Below, one piece after another: positions 19,756-32,338 of a stretch of DNA of 64,000 nucleotides. This stretch comes from Caballeronia glathei (GTDB taxonomy: Bacteria; Pseudomonadota; Gammaproteobacteria; Burkholderiales; Burkholderiaceae), in assembly GCF_000698595.1 (NCBI RefSeq), contig NZ_JFHC01000001.1, positions 248,001 through 312,000 on the forward strand, given 5' to 3'. The notes beneath the pieces were generated by a model. It worked only from the letters and a program-made list of their open reading frames with translations. It had not been told where the DNA came from and searched no databases. The position numbers were made by a program, and so were the translations under genes. Every line of letters starts with the position of its first letter. Position 1 is the first letter of the stretch.

Positions 19756-20709
19756 ATGAGCAGTGACGGCCTGATGGTTTTTACTGGCAACGCAAATCCC
19801 GCGCTTGCACAGGAAGTCGTCAAAATCCTTGGAATCCCTCTCGGCAAAGCGATGGTCAGCCGTTTCTCCGACGGCGAAATCATGGTCGAGATTCAGGAAA
19901 ACGTTCGAGGCAAGGACGTATTCGTTCTGCAGTCCACCTGCGCTCCGACGAACGATAACCTGATGGAACTGATGATCATGGTCGACGCGCTCAAGCGCGC
20001 GTCAGCCGGCCGGATCACCGCAGCCATCCCCTACTTCGGTTACGCGCGTCAGGATCGCCGTCCGCGCTCGGCGCGTGTCGCGATTTCGGCGAAGGTCGTG
20101 GCGAACATGCTGGAAATCGCGGGCGTCGATCGCGTGATCACGATGGACCTGCACGCGGATCAGATTCAAGGCTTCTTCGACATCCCCGTCGACAACATCT
20201 ACGCAACGCCCGTGCTGCTCGGCGATCTGCGCAAGCAGAATCACGACGATCTGCTGGTGGTGTCCCCGGACGTGGGCGGCGTGGTGCGCGCCCGCGCGCT
20301 TGCCAAGCAGTTGAACACCGACCTCGCGATCATCGACAAGCGCCGTCCGAAGGCGAATGTCGCTGAAGTGATGAACATCATCGGTGAAGTGGAAGGCCGC
20401 ACGTGCGTGATCATGGACGACATGGTCGACACCGCAGGCACACTCTGCAAGGCAGCACAGGTTTTGAAGCAACGCGGCGCAAAGCAGGTTTTCGCATACG
20501 CGACGCACCCGGTTCTTTCGGGCGGCGCGGGCGAGCGGATCGCGGCGTCGGAACTCGACGAACTCGTCGTCACCGATACCATCCCGCTGTCGGCTGAATC
20601 GCTGGCATGCTCGAAGATTCGCCTGCTCTCGAGCGCGGGTCTCCTCGCGGAGACGTTCTCGCGAATCCGGCGCGGCGACTCGGTGATGTCGCTCTTCGCC
20701 GAAAGTTGA
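19756..20709 (+). CDS. prs: Ribose-phosphate pyrophosphokinase
   Basis: 317 residues. Prs makes PRPP from ribose 5-phosphate and ATP for purine, pyrimidine, histidine and NAD synthesis. The ATP loop region has [20 protein letters not shown], the flexible region is [20 protein letters not shown], and the PRPP motif is [14 protein letters not shown]. Length is normal for class I enzymes. A strong terminator follows at 20726. The product supplies PRPP for apt, also in this window. Confidence 0.97.
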   Translation: MSSDGLMVFTGNANPALAQEVVKILGIPLGKAMVSRFSDGEIMVEIQENVRGKDVFVLQSTCAPTNDNLMELMIMVDALKRASAGRITAAIPYFGYARQDRRPRSARVAISAKVVANMLEIAGVDRVITMDLHADQIQGFFDIPVDNIYATPVLLGDLRKQNHDDLLVVSPDVGGVVRARALAKQLNTDLAIIDKRRPKANVAEVMNIIGEVEGRTCVIMDDMVDTAGTLCKAAQVLKQRGAKQVFAYATHPVLSGGAGERIAASELDELVVTDTIPLSAESLACSKIRLLSSAGLLAETFSRIRRGDSVMSLFAES

Positions 20710-20725
20710 TCAGTATTGGCAATGA

Positions 20726-20750
20726 CGCGAAGCTCAGGCTTCGCGTTTTT
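20726..20750 (+). terminator. Intrinsic terminator after prs
   Basis: CGCGAAGC (20726-20733), loop TCAG, GCTTCGCG (20738-20745), then five T. A textbook stem-loop between prs and rplY. Confidence 0.9.
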
Positions 20751-20882
20751 GCGTAATCGGCGCGAACGAACGAAGGTTCGTGCCGTTGTTCCGGGGCTGG
20801 ACGCCGCCGCCCGATGGCTGCGGTTCAATCGAGAAAGCCCCGTTTTCACTGCCTGGTCGCGGGCAGCTATTGGAGTCAAAAC

Positions 20883-21512
20883 ATGAAAGTAGTCGCTTTC
20901 GAGCGCAATCTGCAAGGTACGGGTGCGAGCCGCCGCCTGCGTAACTCGGGCAAGACCCCGGGCATCGTATATGGCGCCGACAAAGACGTACAAATGGTCG
21001 AACTCGACCACAACGCCCTTTGGCACGCGCTGAAGAAGGAAGTGTTCCATTCGTCGATTCTCGACCTGGAAGTGGGCGGCAAGTCGCAGCCGGTGCTCCT
21101 GCGCGACGTGCAATACCACCCGTTCAAGCAGATGGTTCTGCACGTGGACTTCCAGCGCGTCGATCCGAAGAAGAAGCTGCACACCAAGGTGCCGCTGCAC
21201 TTCATGAATCAGGAAACGAATCCGGCCGTCAAGCTTGCGGGCGCCGTGATCTCGCACGTGATCAACGAACTCGAAGTGGAATGCCTGCCGGGCGACCTGC
21301 CGGAATTCATCGAAATCGACTTGGCCAAGATCGAAGCCGGCCAGACGATGCACGCGAAGGACATCGTTCTGCCGAAGGGCGTCGCGCTCGTGGCCCACGT
21401 CGAAGCGGAAAACCCGGTGATCGCATCGGCAACCATTCCGGCTGCGGGCGTGTCGGACGCGGCTACTGGCGGTGCTGCGGCAACTGGCGAAGGCGAAACG
21501 CCGGCAGCGTAA
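20883..21512 (+). CDS. rplY: Large ribosomal subunit protein bL25 (CTC form)
   Basis: 209 residues from the ATG at 20883, with a GGAG about seven bases upstream. The N-terminal 5S rRNA-binding domain ([20 protein letters not shown]) is followed by the C-terminal CTC/TL5 domain, so this is the long general-stress form rather than the short E. coli L25. The last 25 residues are rich in Ala and Gly. A terminator at 21570 separates it from pth. Confidence 0.95.
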   Translation: MKVVAFERNLQGTGASRRLRNSGKTPGIVYGADKDVQMVELDHNALWHALKKEVFHSSILDLEVGGKSQPVLLRDVQYHPFKQMVLHVDFQRVDPKKKLHTKVPLHFMNQETNPAVKLAGAVISHVINELEVECLPGDLPEFIEIDLAKIEAGQTMHAKDIVLPKGVALVAHVEAENPVIASATIPAAGVSDAATGGAAATGEGETPAA

Positions 21513-21569
21513 GTGCTTCGCTAAGACAAGCCTATCCTCTCGAACCGTTCGCAAGGACGGTCGACGTGA

Positions 21570-21603
21570 CCCGCCGGTGCGAACGCTCCGGCGGGTTTTT
21601 TTT
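21570..21603 (+). terminator. Intrinsic terminator after rplY
   Basis: CCCGCCGG (21570-21577) pairs with CCGGCGGG (21588-21595) around a 10-nt loop, followed by eight T. Confidence 0.9.
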
Positions 21604-21669
21604 CGCTCGACTTTTCGCTTAACCTTCCATTCAACTGCACGCGGGCGCGCTCGCTCGCGACAATTCGAC

Positions 21670-22272
21670 ATGATCAAGCTGATCGTCGGCCTCGGCAATC
21701 CGGGCGCCGAGTACACCGCGACGCGGCACAACGCCGGCTTCTGGTTCGTCGACCAGCTGGCACGGGACGCCGGCGCGACCCTGCGCGACGAACGCCGCTT
21801 TCACGGCCACTACGGCAAAGGCCGTCTGAACGGCCACGACGTCCATCTGCTCGAACCGCAGACGTTCATGAACCGGTCCGGGCAGTCAGTGGTCGCCGTC
21901 GCGCAATTCTTCAAGATCCTGCCCGACGAGATTCTCGTCGCGCACGACGAACTCGATCTGCCGCCGGGAACCGTCAAGATGAAACTCGGCGGCGGCAGCG
22001 GCGGACACAACGGCTTGAAGGACATTTCCGCGCACCTGTCGTCGCAGCACTACTGGCGGCTGCGCATCGGCATCGGGCATCCGCGCGACCTGATTCCCGA
22101 GGGTGCGCGAGCCGGCACGAAGCCGGATGTCGTCAACTTCGTGCTGAAGCCGCCGCGCCGCGAAGAGCAGGAGCCGATCGACCGCTCGATCGAGCGCGCG
22201 CTCGCGGTAATGCCGTTCGTCGTCAGCGGCGAGACCGAGCGCGCGGTGATGAACCTGCATCGCAATGCATGA
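21670..22272 (+). CDS. pth: Peptidyl-tRNA hydrolase
   Basis: 200 residues from the ATG at 21670; the frame is open upstream through the rplY terminator but without homology. Pth frees tRNA from prematurely released peptidyl-tRNA. The catalytic His lies in [18 protein letters not shown], and [18 protein letters not shown] and GGHNGLKDI are the other family motifs. Length is normal. rplY-pth adjacency is widely conserved. Confidence 0.96.
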   Translation: MIKLIVGLGNPGAEYTATRHNAGFWFVDQLARDAGATLRDERRFHGHYGKGRLNGHDVHLLEPQTFMNRSGQSVVAVAQFFKILPDEILVAHDELDLPPGTVKMKLGGGSGGHNGLKDISAHLSSQHYWRLRIGIGHPRDLIPEGARAGTKPDVVNFVLKPPRREEQEPIDRSIERALAVMPFVVSGETERAVMNLHRNA

Positions 22273-22324
22273 GCCGTGTCCGAGGCCCACTTGAGCCACG
22301 TTTGAAGCCAATTTGGAGCCGCAT

Positions 22325-23395
22325 GTGAGCCGTTTCTGGAGCGATATCGTTCACCGACTGACGCCGTACGTGCCGGGCGAGCAGCCCGCGCTGGCGCATC
22401 CCGTCAAACTGAACACGAACGAAAATCCGTATCCGCCGTCGCCGCGGGTGGTCGAGGCGATCCGGCGCGAACTGGGCGATGACGGCGAGACGCTTCGCAA
22501 GTACCCCGATCCGACCGCCCGCGCATTGCGCGCGACCGTGGCCGCGCATCACGGGCTGCGCGTCGAGCAGGTGTTTGCCGGCAACGGCTCCGACGAAGTG
22601 CTCGCCCACGCGTTCCAGGCACTGCTGAAGCACGAGCGGCCGATCCGCTTCCCCGACATTACGTACAGCTTCTATCCGGTCTACGCGCAGTTGTACGGCG
22701 TTTCGTTCGATGCCATTCCCCTCGACGACCAGTTCGGCATCGATATCGACGACTACCGCGCGCCGGGCGGCGGCGTGCTTCTGCCGAATCCGAACGCGCC
22801 GACGGGCCGCGCGCTCCCGCTCGCCGAGATCGAGCAATTGCTGCAGGCGAATCCCGACTCACCGGTCGTGATCGACGAAGCGTATGTCGATTTCGGCGCG
22901 GAATCGGCCGTGAACCTGATCGACACGTATCCGAACCTGCTCGTCGTGCAGACGGTATCGAAGGCGCGTTCGCTTGCGGGAATGCGCGTGGGCTTTGCGT
23001 TCGGCGGCGCCGCGCTGATCGAGGCGCTCACGCGCGTGAAGGACAGCTTCAACTCGTATCCGCTCGATCGTCTCGCGCAGGCGGCGGCGATCGCCGCCTA
23101 CGAAGACGATGCATGGTTCCGCGAAAGCTGCCGCAAGGTGATTGCGAGCCGCGAGCGCATGACCGGGGAACTGGCGGCGCTCGGCTTCGACGTCGTGCCG
23201 TCGGCGGCGAATTTCGTGTTCGCGCGCCATCCGGGGCACGATGCCGCGGCACTCGCCGCGTCGCTGAAGGAGAAGGAAATTTTCGTGCGGCACTTCAAAC
23301 TGCCGCGCATCGACCAGCATCTGCGCATTTCGATCGGCACCGATGCCGAATGCGATGCGCTCGTCAATGCGTTACGGGCGCTGATCGGCAGCTGA
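22325..23395 (+). CDS. hisC: Histidinol-phosphate aminotransferase
   Basis: 356 residues. I chose the GTG at 22325 ([19 protein letters not shown]) because GGAG lies at 22315-22318, six bases before it; a TTG at 22313 is in frame but would overlap that site. HisC is a class I/II PLP aminotransferase making histidinol phosphate. [13 protein letters not shown] is the substrate loop, and the PLP lysine is in [17 protein letters not shown]. It lies apart from the main his operon, downstream of pth. Confidence 0.93.
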   Translation: MSRFWSDIVHRLTPYVPGEQPALAHPVKLNTNENPYPPSPRVVEAIRRELGDDGETLRKYPDPTARALRATVAAHHGLRVEQVFAGNGSDEVLAHAFQALLKHERPIRFPDITYSFYPVYAQLYGVSFDAIPLDDQFGIDIDDYRAPGGGVLLPNPNAPTGRALPLAEIEQLLQANPDSPVVIDEAYVDFGAESAVNLIDTYPNLLVVQTVSKARSLAGMRVGFAFGGAALIEALTRVKDSFNSYPLDRLAQAAAIAAYEDDAWFRESCRKVIASRERMTGELAALGFDVVPSAANFVFARHPGHDAAALAASLKEKEIFVRHFKLPRIDQHLRISIGTDAECDALVNALRALIGS

Positions 23396-23422
23396 CGCGC
23401 CCTTGCGCGTCATCGCCGCGTG

Positions 23423-23692
<270 letters not shown>

Positions 23693-23751
23693 TCAGCCGG
23701 CTCGAAGCCGGCACCAAGCCCGCGCCGCGTAGCGCCGCGCGGGCCCGGCGC

Positions 23752-24255
23752 TCAAGGCGCCGCGGGGTCCTGTGCGATCAGGCCGACCTTGTCGATCAGC
23801 CGTTTTTCGACGGACGGGAACACGAACTTGCTGACATCCCCGCCCAGTTGCGCGATCTCGCGCACGATCGTGCCCGAGATGAACTGGTACTGGTCGGACG
23901 GCGTCATGAACATCGTCTCGACGTCGGGCAGCAAATAGCGGTTCATGCCCGCCATCTGGAACTCGTACTCGAAGTCGGAGACGGCCCGCAGCCCGCGCAC
24001 GATCACACGGGCGTTGTTCTTCCGCACGAAATCCTTCAGCAGGCCGGTAAAGCTGCTCACCTGCACGTTCGCGTAGTGGCCGAGCACGTCATGCGCGATG
24101 TCGAGCCGCTCCTGCAACGTGAAAAACGGCTTCTTGGCGCGACTGTCGGCGACGCCTACGACGAGCGTATCGAAAATACTCGACGCGCGCCTGACGAGGT
24201 CTTCATGTCCGCGCGTCAGCGGGTCGAACGTTCCCGGGTACACGGCGACTACCAT
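23752..24255 (-). CDS. coaD: Phosphopantetheine adenylyltransferase
   Basis: 167 residues. CoaD transfers AMP from ATP to 4'-phosphopantetheine in coenzyme A synthesis. The nucleotidyltransferase motif TxGH appears as [20 protein letters not shown], and the C-terminal ATP motif is [17 protein letters not shown]. Length is normal. It pairs with rsmD upstream, a very common neighbour. Confidence 0.95.
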   Translation of the reverse strand: MVVAVYPGTFDPLTRGHEDLVRRASSIFDTLVVGVADSRAKKPFFTLQERLDIAHDVLGHYANVQVSSFTGLLKDFVRKNNARVIVRGLRAVSDFEYEFQMAGMNRYLLPDVETMFMTPSDQYQFISGTIVREIAQLGGDVSKFVFPSVEKRLIDKVGLIAQDPAAP

Positions 24256-24404
24256 GGGGCTTCTCCTCTTCTATATAGATTGGGCATTGCGCCGCACCGG
24301 CCCGCACTGCAGGCTCACCGGTGCGCCTCGCCCGCCATACCCCGGCCGCGCCTCGCGGCGCGTCGCCCGGTCATTCTGCCCGGCGCGCTATTTGGGAACG
24401 CGCA

Positions 24405-25064
24405 TTATTCCTCATTTTCGCGGCGCAGCAAATGATAGCGAACCGCGCCCGCCTTGCCTTCGCGCACGATTTTCCATCCGGCGAGCGCGGGCGCTTCGGA
24501 CGGATCGAGCGCGTCGCCCGACTCCACATACAGCGCGCCGCCGGGCGCCACCAACGCGACGGCGAGTTCCAGCGCACGTTCGAGCACCGGCTTGTCGCCG
24601 AACGGCGGATCGAGAAAGACGACATCGAACGAATGCGGGGCGAGGCTCGCGGCGAGGCGCAGCGCGTCGGCTTCGAGGATCTCGATGTTGCTCGCCGCGA
24701 GCCGCGCCTGATTCGCCTTCAGTTGCGCGACCGCGCGGCCGCTGCGCTCGACCATCAGCACCCGCGCCGCGCCGCGCGACGCGGCCTCGAAACCGAGCGC
24801 GCCGCTGCCGGCGAAGAGATCCAGGCAGCGCTGGCCGTAGAGTTGCTGGCCGAGCCAGTTGAAAAGCGTCTCGCGCACGCGATCGGGCGTCGGGCGCAGG
24901 CCATCGAGATCGAGAACCGGCAGCGGCGTGCGCTTCCAGTCGCCGCCGATGATGCGGATCGAATGCGGTTTGCCGCCACGCGACGGCGCCGCCTCGCGCA
25001 CCCTGGCGGGGGCGCGTCCGGGCGTTGCTGACGTCGGTTGGCGTGTAATGGACGAGCGGGGCAT
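24405..25064 (-). CDS. rsmD: 16S rRNA (guanine966-N2)-methyltransferase
   Basis: 219 residues from the ATG at 25064; the frame runs further upstream but without homology. RsmD methylates G966 of 16S rRNA. IRIIGGDWKRTPLPV, the SAM site CLDLFAGSGALGFEAASRGA and the catalytic VVFLDPPFGD are all present. About 30 basic, low-complexity residues precede the domain. It is upstream of coaD on the same strand and divergent from ftsY. Confidence 0.93.
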   Translation of the reverse strand: MPRSSITRQPTSATPGRAPARVREAAPSRGGKPHSIRIIGGDWKRTPLPVLDLDGLRPTPDRVRETLFNWLGQQLYGQRCLDLFAGSGALGFEAASRGAARVLMVERSGRAVAQLKANQARLAASNIEILEADALRLAASLAPHSFDVVFLDPPFGDKPVLERALELAVALVAPGGALYVESGDALDPSEAPALAGWKIVREGKAGAVRYHLLRRENEE

Positions 25065-25356
25065 GTAAGGCAATGAAATGAGGAGGCGCCAGGCAGGCGC
25101 AATGTGCGCCGTTCCGGTGGGCGCCGAAGGCCGGAACACGCGGCCGGCGGCCGTGCGCGCGAATCCGCCGGCGCGCGGCCGATGAAAACCAACGTTACCA
25201 CAGGCGCGAGCCTTGTCGCCAAAGGCTTGCGACCGTCCATAGGCGCCGCCTGATAAAATACGCGCCTTCCGCGCTTTCGCGGCCGCCCGTGCTTTCCCCG
25301 ATCCCGGGGGCGGGGCGAAGCGCCGAAAGCGCGCGCACCATCCACCACTGCGGACC

Positions 25357-26649
25357 ATGTTCAGCTTCTTCAAACGATTCAAGAAACCGGCGGATGCGCC
25401 GGCCGGCACGCCGGCCGAGGAAGCCGCCGATGCCGTCGCGCAGGACGAGGCGCTTCACGAGCCCGAGGCGCCCGAGGCGTTGCACACCCCGGCCGAGCCG
25501 CTGCGCCACGCGACGCCCCCGGTAACGCCGGCACAGCCGGTCGAACCGGGCACGCCGGAACCCGCGCCCGTGACGCCCTCGATGCCCTCTACGCCCTCGA
25601 TAGCCGCACAACCCACCGCCGATGCGCCACCCCCGCCCGCCCCCGAGCCGCAGCCTTACTGGCAAGGCCGCACGGCGTCGCAATGGAAGCGCGAGCCGGT
25701 GGTGGAGGATACGGCCGAGATCGTGCCGCCGCCCGCCCCCGACCCGGGCGCGAAGAAAACGTGGCTGTCGCGGCTCAAGCACGGCTTGTCGAAGACGAGT
25801 TCGAGCCTCACCGGCATTTTCGTCGGCGCGAAGATCGACGAGGATTTGTACGAGGAACTCGAAACCGCGCTGCTGATATCCGATGCGGGCGTCGATGCCA
25901 CCGAATTCCTGCTCGAAGCGCTGCGTGAAAAGGTGCGCGCCGAACGTCTCACCGACGCGATGCAGGTGAAGATCGCGCTGCGCGCGCTGCTCGTCGATCT
26001 GCTCAAACCGCTGGAAAAATCGCTGATGCTCGGCCGCGCGCAGCCGCTCGTGATGATGATCACCGGCGTGAACGGCGCGGGCAAGACGACGAGCATCGGC
26101 AAGCTCGCGAAGCATCTGCAGCGCTTTCACCAGTCCGTGCTGCTCGCTGCCGGCGACACCTTCCGCGCCGCCGCCCGGGAACAGCTCACGGTCTGGGGCG
26201 AGCGCAACAACGTGACCGTCGTGTCGCAGGAAAGCGGCGACGCAGCCGCCGTGATCTACGACGCCGTCGGCGCCGCCCGCGCCCGCAAGATCGACGTAAT
26301 GATGGCCGACACCGCCGGCCGCCTGCCGACGCAATTGCACCTGATGGAAGAACTGCGCAAGGTGCGCCGCGTGATCGCGAAGGCAATGCCCGACGCGCCG
26401 CACGAAGTGCTGCTCGTGATCGACGCGAACACCGGCCAGAACGCGCTCGCGCAGGTGAAGGCGTTCGACGACGCGCTCGGCCTCACCGGCCTGATCGTGA
26501 CGAAGCTCGACGGCACCGCGAAGGGCGGCATCCTCGCCGCCATCGCGCGGCAGCGGCCGATTCCGGTGTATTTCATCGGTGTCGGCGAAAAGGTGGAGGA
26601 TTTGCAGCCGTTCAGTGCGGAGGAATTCGCGGACGCACTGCTCGGCTGA
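25357..26649 (+). CDS. ftsY: Signal recognition particle receptor FtsY
   Basis: 430 residues. FtsY docks SRP-ribosome complexes at the inner membrane for co-translational insertion. A proline/alanine-rich acidic A domain fills residues 1-125. The NG domain follows with G1 [17 protein letters not shown], then GDTFRAAAREQL, G3 MADTAGRLP and G4 VTKLDGTAKGG. The ATG at 25357 is preceded by an in-frame open region but gives the expected MFSFFKRFKKPAD start. The 292-bp gap to rsmD holds no clear gene. Confidence 0.96.
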   Translation: MFSFFKRFKKPADAPAGTPAEEAADAVAQDEALHEPEAPEALHTPAEPLRHATPPVTPAQPVEPGTPEPAPVTPSMPSTPSIAAQPTADAPPPPAPEPQPYWQGRTASQWKREPVVEDTAEIVPPPAPDPGAKKTWLSRLKHGLSKTSSSLTGIFVGAKIDEDLYEELETALLISDAGVDATEFLLEALREKVRAERLTDAMQVKIALRALLVDLLKPLEKSLMLGRAQPLVMMITGVNGAGKTTSIGKLAKHLQRFHQSVLLAAGDTFRAAAREQLTVWGERNNVTVVSQESGDAAAVIYDAVGAARARKIDVMMADTAGRLPTQLHLMEELRKVRRVIAKAMPDAPHEVLLVIDANTGQNALAQVKAFDDALGLTGLIVTKLDGTAKGGILAAIARQRPIPVYFIGVGEKVEDLQPFSAEEFADALLG

Positions 26650-26668
26650 GGCTCGCGGCAGGCACCGC

Positions 26669-26704
26669 AACAAGAAGGGCGTCCCGCGGGACGCCCTTCT
26701 TGTT
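26669..26704. terminator. Bidirectional terminator between ftsY and argO-like gene
   Basis: A perfect 36-bp palindrome centred between 26686 and 26687. The arms are AACAAGAAGGGCGTCCCG and its exact complement, so A- and T-rich tails flank the GC core on both strands. It lies between the stops of the convergent ftsY (26649) and the exporter gene (26740). Confidence 0.85.
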
Positions 26705-26739
26705 CGCCATTTTGTTCGCCGCTGAAGACCTGCAGCGCG

Positions 26740-27360
26740 TCACTGCGACAGCACGAGCGCCGCCGCGATCCACCACATCACGCATCCGACGATCACATCC
26801 AGCACCCGCCACGCTACGTCCTTCTCGAACCAGGGCTTCAGCAGGCGCGCACCGTACCCGAGCGCGGCAAACCACATGATCGACGAACACATCGCGCCCG
26901 CCGCGAACCACGCGTTGCGTGGCCACCCATAGCGCGCGCCGATGCCGCCGAGCAGCACGACCGTATCGAGATAGACGTGCGGGTTGAGCAGCGACAGCGC
27001 CAGCACCGCCGAGGCGGCGCCGAGCGCCGTCTGCGAATCGCCGTCGGATGCATCGAGATGACCCGGTCCCTGCCAGGCCGCGATGAACGCGCGCAGGCCG
27101 TACAGGAACACGAACGCCGCGCCCGCCCAGCGAATCACATCGAGGAGAAACGGCGCCCGCGAAACCAGCGCGCCCATCCCGCCGATGCCGAACCCGATCA
27201 GCAGCACGTCGATCGCCGCGCATATCGAGACCACCAGCCCCACATGCCTGCGCTTCAAACCCTGCCGCAGCACGAACGCGTTCTGCGCGCCGATCGCGAT
27301 GATGAGACTCGCGCCGAGCCCGGCACCCGACAGAAAGCTGGCCAGATACGGGAGCGTCAT
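26740..27360 (-). CDS. LysE/ArgO family amino-acid exporter
   Basis: 206 residues from the ATG at 27360, which overlaps the maiA stop as ATGA. Six membrane helices. The motif GASLIIAIGAQNAFVLRQGL near the start is the ArgO/LysE signature, and LNPHVYLDTVVLLGGIGA marks the central loop. Members export arginine or lysine; here the substrate is inferred. Translational coupling to maiA is suggested by the overlap, though a functional link is not obvious. Confidence 0.9.
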   Translation of the reverse strand: MTLPYLASFLSGAGLGASLIIAIGAQNAFVLRQGLKRRHVGLVVSICAAIDVLLIGFGIGGMGALVSRAPFLLDVIRWAGAAFVFLYGLRAFIAAWQGPGHLDASDGDSQTALGAASAVLALSLLNPHVYLDTVVLLGGIGARYGWPRNAWFAAGAMCSSIMWFAALGYGARLLKPWFEKDVAWRVLDVIVGCVMWWIAAALVLSQ

Positions 27361-28001
27361 TCGGCGTCGGGTTGCTCCGCGGGTGCCGCGCGCTGGAAGG
27401 CGTCGATCTGGCCGGCGTAGTCGGCGATGCGCTCGATCGTCGGATAGCGGCTCATGTCGATCTTGAAGCGCCGCGCGTTGAACACCTGCGGCACGAGGCT
27501 CAGATCCGCGACGGTCGGCGTGTCGCCGAAACACAGCGCGCCGACGCGCCCGTCACCCGCGAGCCGCTTTTCCAGCGACTCGAAGCCGCGTTCGACCCAG
27601 TGGGCATACCACGCGTCCTTCACGGCGTCGGGAGCCTTGACTTCGTGCTTCAGATACTTGAGCACGCGCAGGTTGTCGAGCGGATGAATCTCGCACGCGA
27701 CCTGCAGTGCGATCGAGCGCACGAACGCCCGGTCGGCGGGCGCGGCGGGCAGGAGCGGCGGCTGCGGATGCGTCTCCTCCAGATACTCGATGATCGCGAG
27801 CGACTGATGGAGCACGTTGTCGCCGTCGACGAGCGTCGGCACGATGCCGTCCGGATTCACCGCGCGATATTCCGGCTTCAGTTGCTGGCCGCCGTCGCGC
27901 ACCAGGTGAATCGGCACGTATTCGTAGGCGAGACCTTTCAGGTTCAGCGCAATGCGCACGCGATACGCAGCCGAGCTGCGGAAGTAGCTGTACAGCTTCA
28001 A
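27357..28001 (-). CDS. maiA: Maleylacetoacetate (or maleylpyruvate) isomerase, zeta-class GST
   Basis: 214 residues with a thioredoxin-fold N-terminal domain (KLYSYFRSSAAYRVRIALNL, containing the zeta-class glutathione-binding loop) and an all-helical C-terminal domain. The enzyme isomerises a cis maleyl keto acid using glutathione. The gene directly upstream encodes a short FAH-family hydrolase, so the pair could do the last two steps of a gentisate-like or homogentisate pathway. The ring-cleavage dioxygenase is not in this window, so the substrate is left open. Confidence 0.88.
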   Translation of the reverse strand: MKLYSYFRSSAAYRVRIALNLKGLAYEYVPIHLVRDGGQQLKPEYRAVNPDGIVPTLVDGDNVLHQSLAIIEYLEETHPQPPLLPAAPADRAFVRSIALQVACEIHPLDNLRVLKYLKHEVKAPDAVKDAWYAHWVERGFESLEKRLAGDGRVGALCFGDTPTVADLSLVPQVFNARRFKIDMSRYPTIERIADYAGQIDAFQRAAPAEQPDAE

Positions 28002-28071
28002 GTTGCCTCCTCCCTGTTATTTTTCAGGCGCGTCTCATGAAGCGTCTTGAGCCACGCCCGGATACGCGTGC

Positions 28072-28770
28072 TCAGACCACACGCACCGCGAACTCCCCGA
28101 TGCCGTCGACGCCGCCCTTCATCAGATCGCCCTTCACCACCGCGCCGACGCCTTCCGGCGTGCCGGTGAAGATCAGGTCGCCGGGGAAGAGTTCGAAGAG
28201 CGTGGACAGATACGCGATCGTTTCGCCGACCGACCAGATCAGCTGCGAGATGTCCGAGCGCTGCTTCTCTTCGCCGTTGACCGTCAGCCAGATGGCGCTT
28301 TTCTCCAGATGCCCGACCTTCGACACCGGATGAATCGGCCCGAGCGGCGCGGAATGGTCGAAGCCCTTCGCGGTATCCCACGGACGGCCGAGCTTCTTGG
28401 CCTCGGCCTGCAGATCGCGGCGCGTCATGTCGAGGCCGAGCGCGTAGCCGTAGACGTAATCGAGCGCGCGCTCGGCGGGAATGTCACGCCCCTGCTTGCC
28501 GATCGCGGCGACGAGTTCCATCTCGAAATGCACGTTCTTCGTCTGCGACGGATACGGAAACTCGCCGGTGGAACCGGGCGCGACGTACAGCACGGCATCG
28601 GCGGGCTTGCCGAAGAAGAACGGCGGCTCGCGATCCGGATCGTGGCCCATTTCCCGGGCGTGCGCCTCGTAATTGCGGCCGACGCAATAGATGCGGCGCA
28701 CGGCGAACTGCTCGCCCGAATCGACGACAGGCACCGCCACGACCGGCGCCGGAGTGAACACGTAACTCAT
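28072..28770 (-). CDS. Fumarylacetoacetate hydrolase family protein
   Basis: 232 residues from the ATG at 28770, with GGAGAG as the ribosome site. This is the short FAH form typical of fumarylpyruvate hydrolases and acylpyruvases, not the 420-residue tyrosine-pathway enzyme. [16 protein letters not shown] and the metal-binding [16 protein letters not shown] and [18 protein letters not shown] segments are visible. It hydrolyses a C-C bond of a beta-diketo acid. It lies upstream of maiA with a 70-nt gap. Confidence 0.88.
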   Translation of the reverse strand: MSYVFTPAPVVAVPVVDSGEQFAVRRIYCVGRNYEAHAREMGHDPDREPPFFFGKPADAVLYVAPGSTGEFPYPSQTKNVHFEMELVAAIGKQGRDIPAERALDYVYGYALGLDMTRRDLQAEAKKLGRPWDTAKGFDHSAPLGPIHPVSKVGHLEKSAIWLTVNGEEKQRSDISQLIWSVGETIAYLSTLFELFPGDLIFTGTPEGVGAVVKGDLMKGGVDGIGEFAVRVV

Positions 28771-29087
28771 CCCGCTCTCCTTGTTGATTTGAATCATGCG
28801 GCTCGCGCTCAGGTCGGAGCCGGCAAAACGAAGAGTGTAACGTGCGCGCGCGGGGCAAGCGAAACGTAAGCAAGCCGCGCACGCCCAAGCCCCGCGCGGC
28901 TGAAACCGCCCGCCCGTCGGCGCTGACACGTTGCGGCGGCGCCGGCAGGCGGGCGATTGCGGCGCCGCCGCACCTTGCCAGCGCCGCGCAAATGCGGTAC
29001 TGAATGTGGTTCCCGTATCCCAGAAATGCGTGTGCCATCGTGATTTCCGCCAGCCCGGCGAACACGCCGGCCGCGCGCCCCCCATCG
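28771..29087. other. Divergent intergenic region fah/ybiB
   Basis: 317 bp between the divergent FAH-family gene and ybiB. It is GC-rich apart from a short stretch near 28780-28800. It must hold both promoters, but I see no near-consensus promoter, dyad or gene in it. Confidence 0.5.
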
Positions 29088-30059
29088 ATGACCGAATCCG
29101 CTGCTCCCGCCTTTGCCTGCGCCCGCTTCATCAAGGAGATCGGGCGCGGCCCGAACGGCGCACGCGCGCTCAGCCGCGACGACACCTACGCGCTCTACGA
29201 AGCCATGCTGGACGGCCGCGTCTCCGATCTGGAACTCGGCGCCGTGCTGCTCGCGTATCGCGTGAAGGGCGAAACCGCCGCCGAGCTGGCCGCGATGCTC
29301 GCCGCCGCGCACCGCTCGTTCGAGCCGCTGCACATCCAGCACGGCCGCGAGCACGCACGCCCCGTCTCGATTCCGAGCTACAACGGCGCGCGCAGGCTGC
29401 CGAACCTGACCCCGCTGCTGTCGCTGCTGCTCGCACGCGAGGGCGTGCCGGTGCTGGTGCATGGCGTGATCGACGATCCGGGCCGCGTGACGAGCGCCGA
29501 GATCTTCGCGGAACTGGGCGTCAAGGCGGCCGCGTCGCACGATGAAATCGAGGACAGTCTCGCGTCGCGCCGACTCGCGTTCGCGCCGATCGCGTCGCTC
29601 GCGCCGAAGCTCGCGCGCCTGCTGTCGCTGCGGCGGATCATGGGCGTGCGCAACTCGACGCACACGCTCGTCAAGATTCTCCAGCCATTCGCGCAGCCGG
29701 GCTTGAGGCTCGTGAACTACACGCATCCGGAGTACCGCGAAAGCCTGACGGGACTTTTCACGCAGCATCCCGACGCGGCCCAGGGCGGCGCCCTGCTCGC
29801 GCGCGGCACGGAAGGCGAGGCGGTGGCGGACACGCGGCGGCAGGTGCAGGTCGACTGGTTCCATCACGGGCATTCGGAGACGCTCGTGTCGGCGGAACGC
29901 TCCTCGGCCGACGCGCCGCCCGTCGATCTGCCCGAATCGCTCGATGCGGCCACCACCGCGCGCTGGATCGAGAGCGTGCTGCGCGGCGAGATTGCCGTGC
30001 CGCCCGCCCTCGCCCGACAGGTCGAAGTGATCGCCGACGTGGTGCGCCGGCCGGTCTGA
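29088..30059 (+). CDS. ybiB: DNA-binding protein YbiB (TrpD2 family)
   Basis: 323 residues from the ATG at 29088; the upstream frame extension is not conserved-looking. The fold is that of anthranilate phosphoribosyltransferase: an N-terminal helical domain ([40 protein letters not shown]) and a C-terminal alpha/beta domain. The PRPP loop motif of TrpD is not apparent. YbiB/TrpD2 proteins bind nucleic acids rather than making tryptophan. It is unlinked here to other trp genes. Confidence 0.88.
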   Translation: MTESAAPAFACARFIKEIGRGPNGARALSRDDTYALYEAMLDGRVSDLELGAVLLAYRVKGETAAELAAMLAAAHRSFEPLHIQHGREHARPVSIPSYNGARRLPNLTPLLSLLLAREGVPVLVHGVIDDPGRVTSAEIFAELGVKAAASHDEIEDSLASRRLAFAPIASLAPKLARLLSLRRIMGVRNSTHTLVKILQPFAQPGLRLVNYTHPEYRESLTGLFTQHPDAAQGGALLARGTEGEAVADTRRQVQVDWFHHGHSETLVSAERSSADAPPVDLPESLDAATTARWIESVLRGEIAVPPALARQVEVIADVVRRPV

Positions 30060-30105
30060 ACCGGAATCGTCCGATTGCCTTGATTGCCGCCGATTGCGCC
30101 ATTAG

Positions 30106-30134
30106 TTGACACATCATCCTTCGCTGGCTAAAGT
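30106..30134 (+). promoter_or_regulatory. Sigma-70 promoter of the leuA leader
   Basis: A perfect TTGACA (30106-30111), a 17-bp spacer and TAAAGT (30129-30134, 4/6 match). The expected transcription start falls at about 30141, exactly the ATG of the leader peptide. Confidence 0.7.
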
Positions 30135-30140
30135 AGCCCA

Positions 30141-32187
<2,047 letters not shown>

Positions 32188-32338
32188 AGAGACTTGCGGC
32201 GGCGGCCACGCCCGATGCGGTGCGGGTGCGGGTGCGGGCGTTCATGTCCGCAAATCGCGGGTTTTCAGGAACGATGCGTGATCGCTTTCGAGGAACGGCG
32301 CGCCGGCGCTTCACCGCACCGGCGCGCGTGCCAATGCC

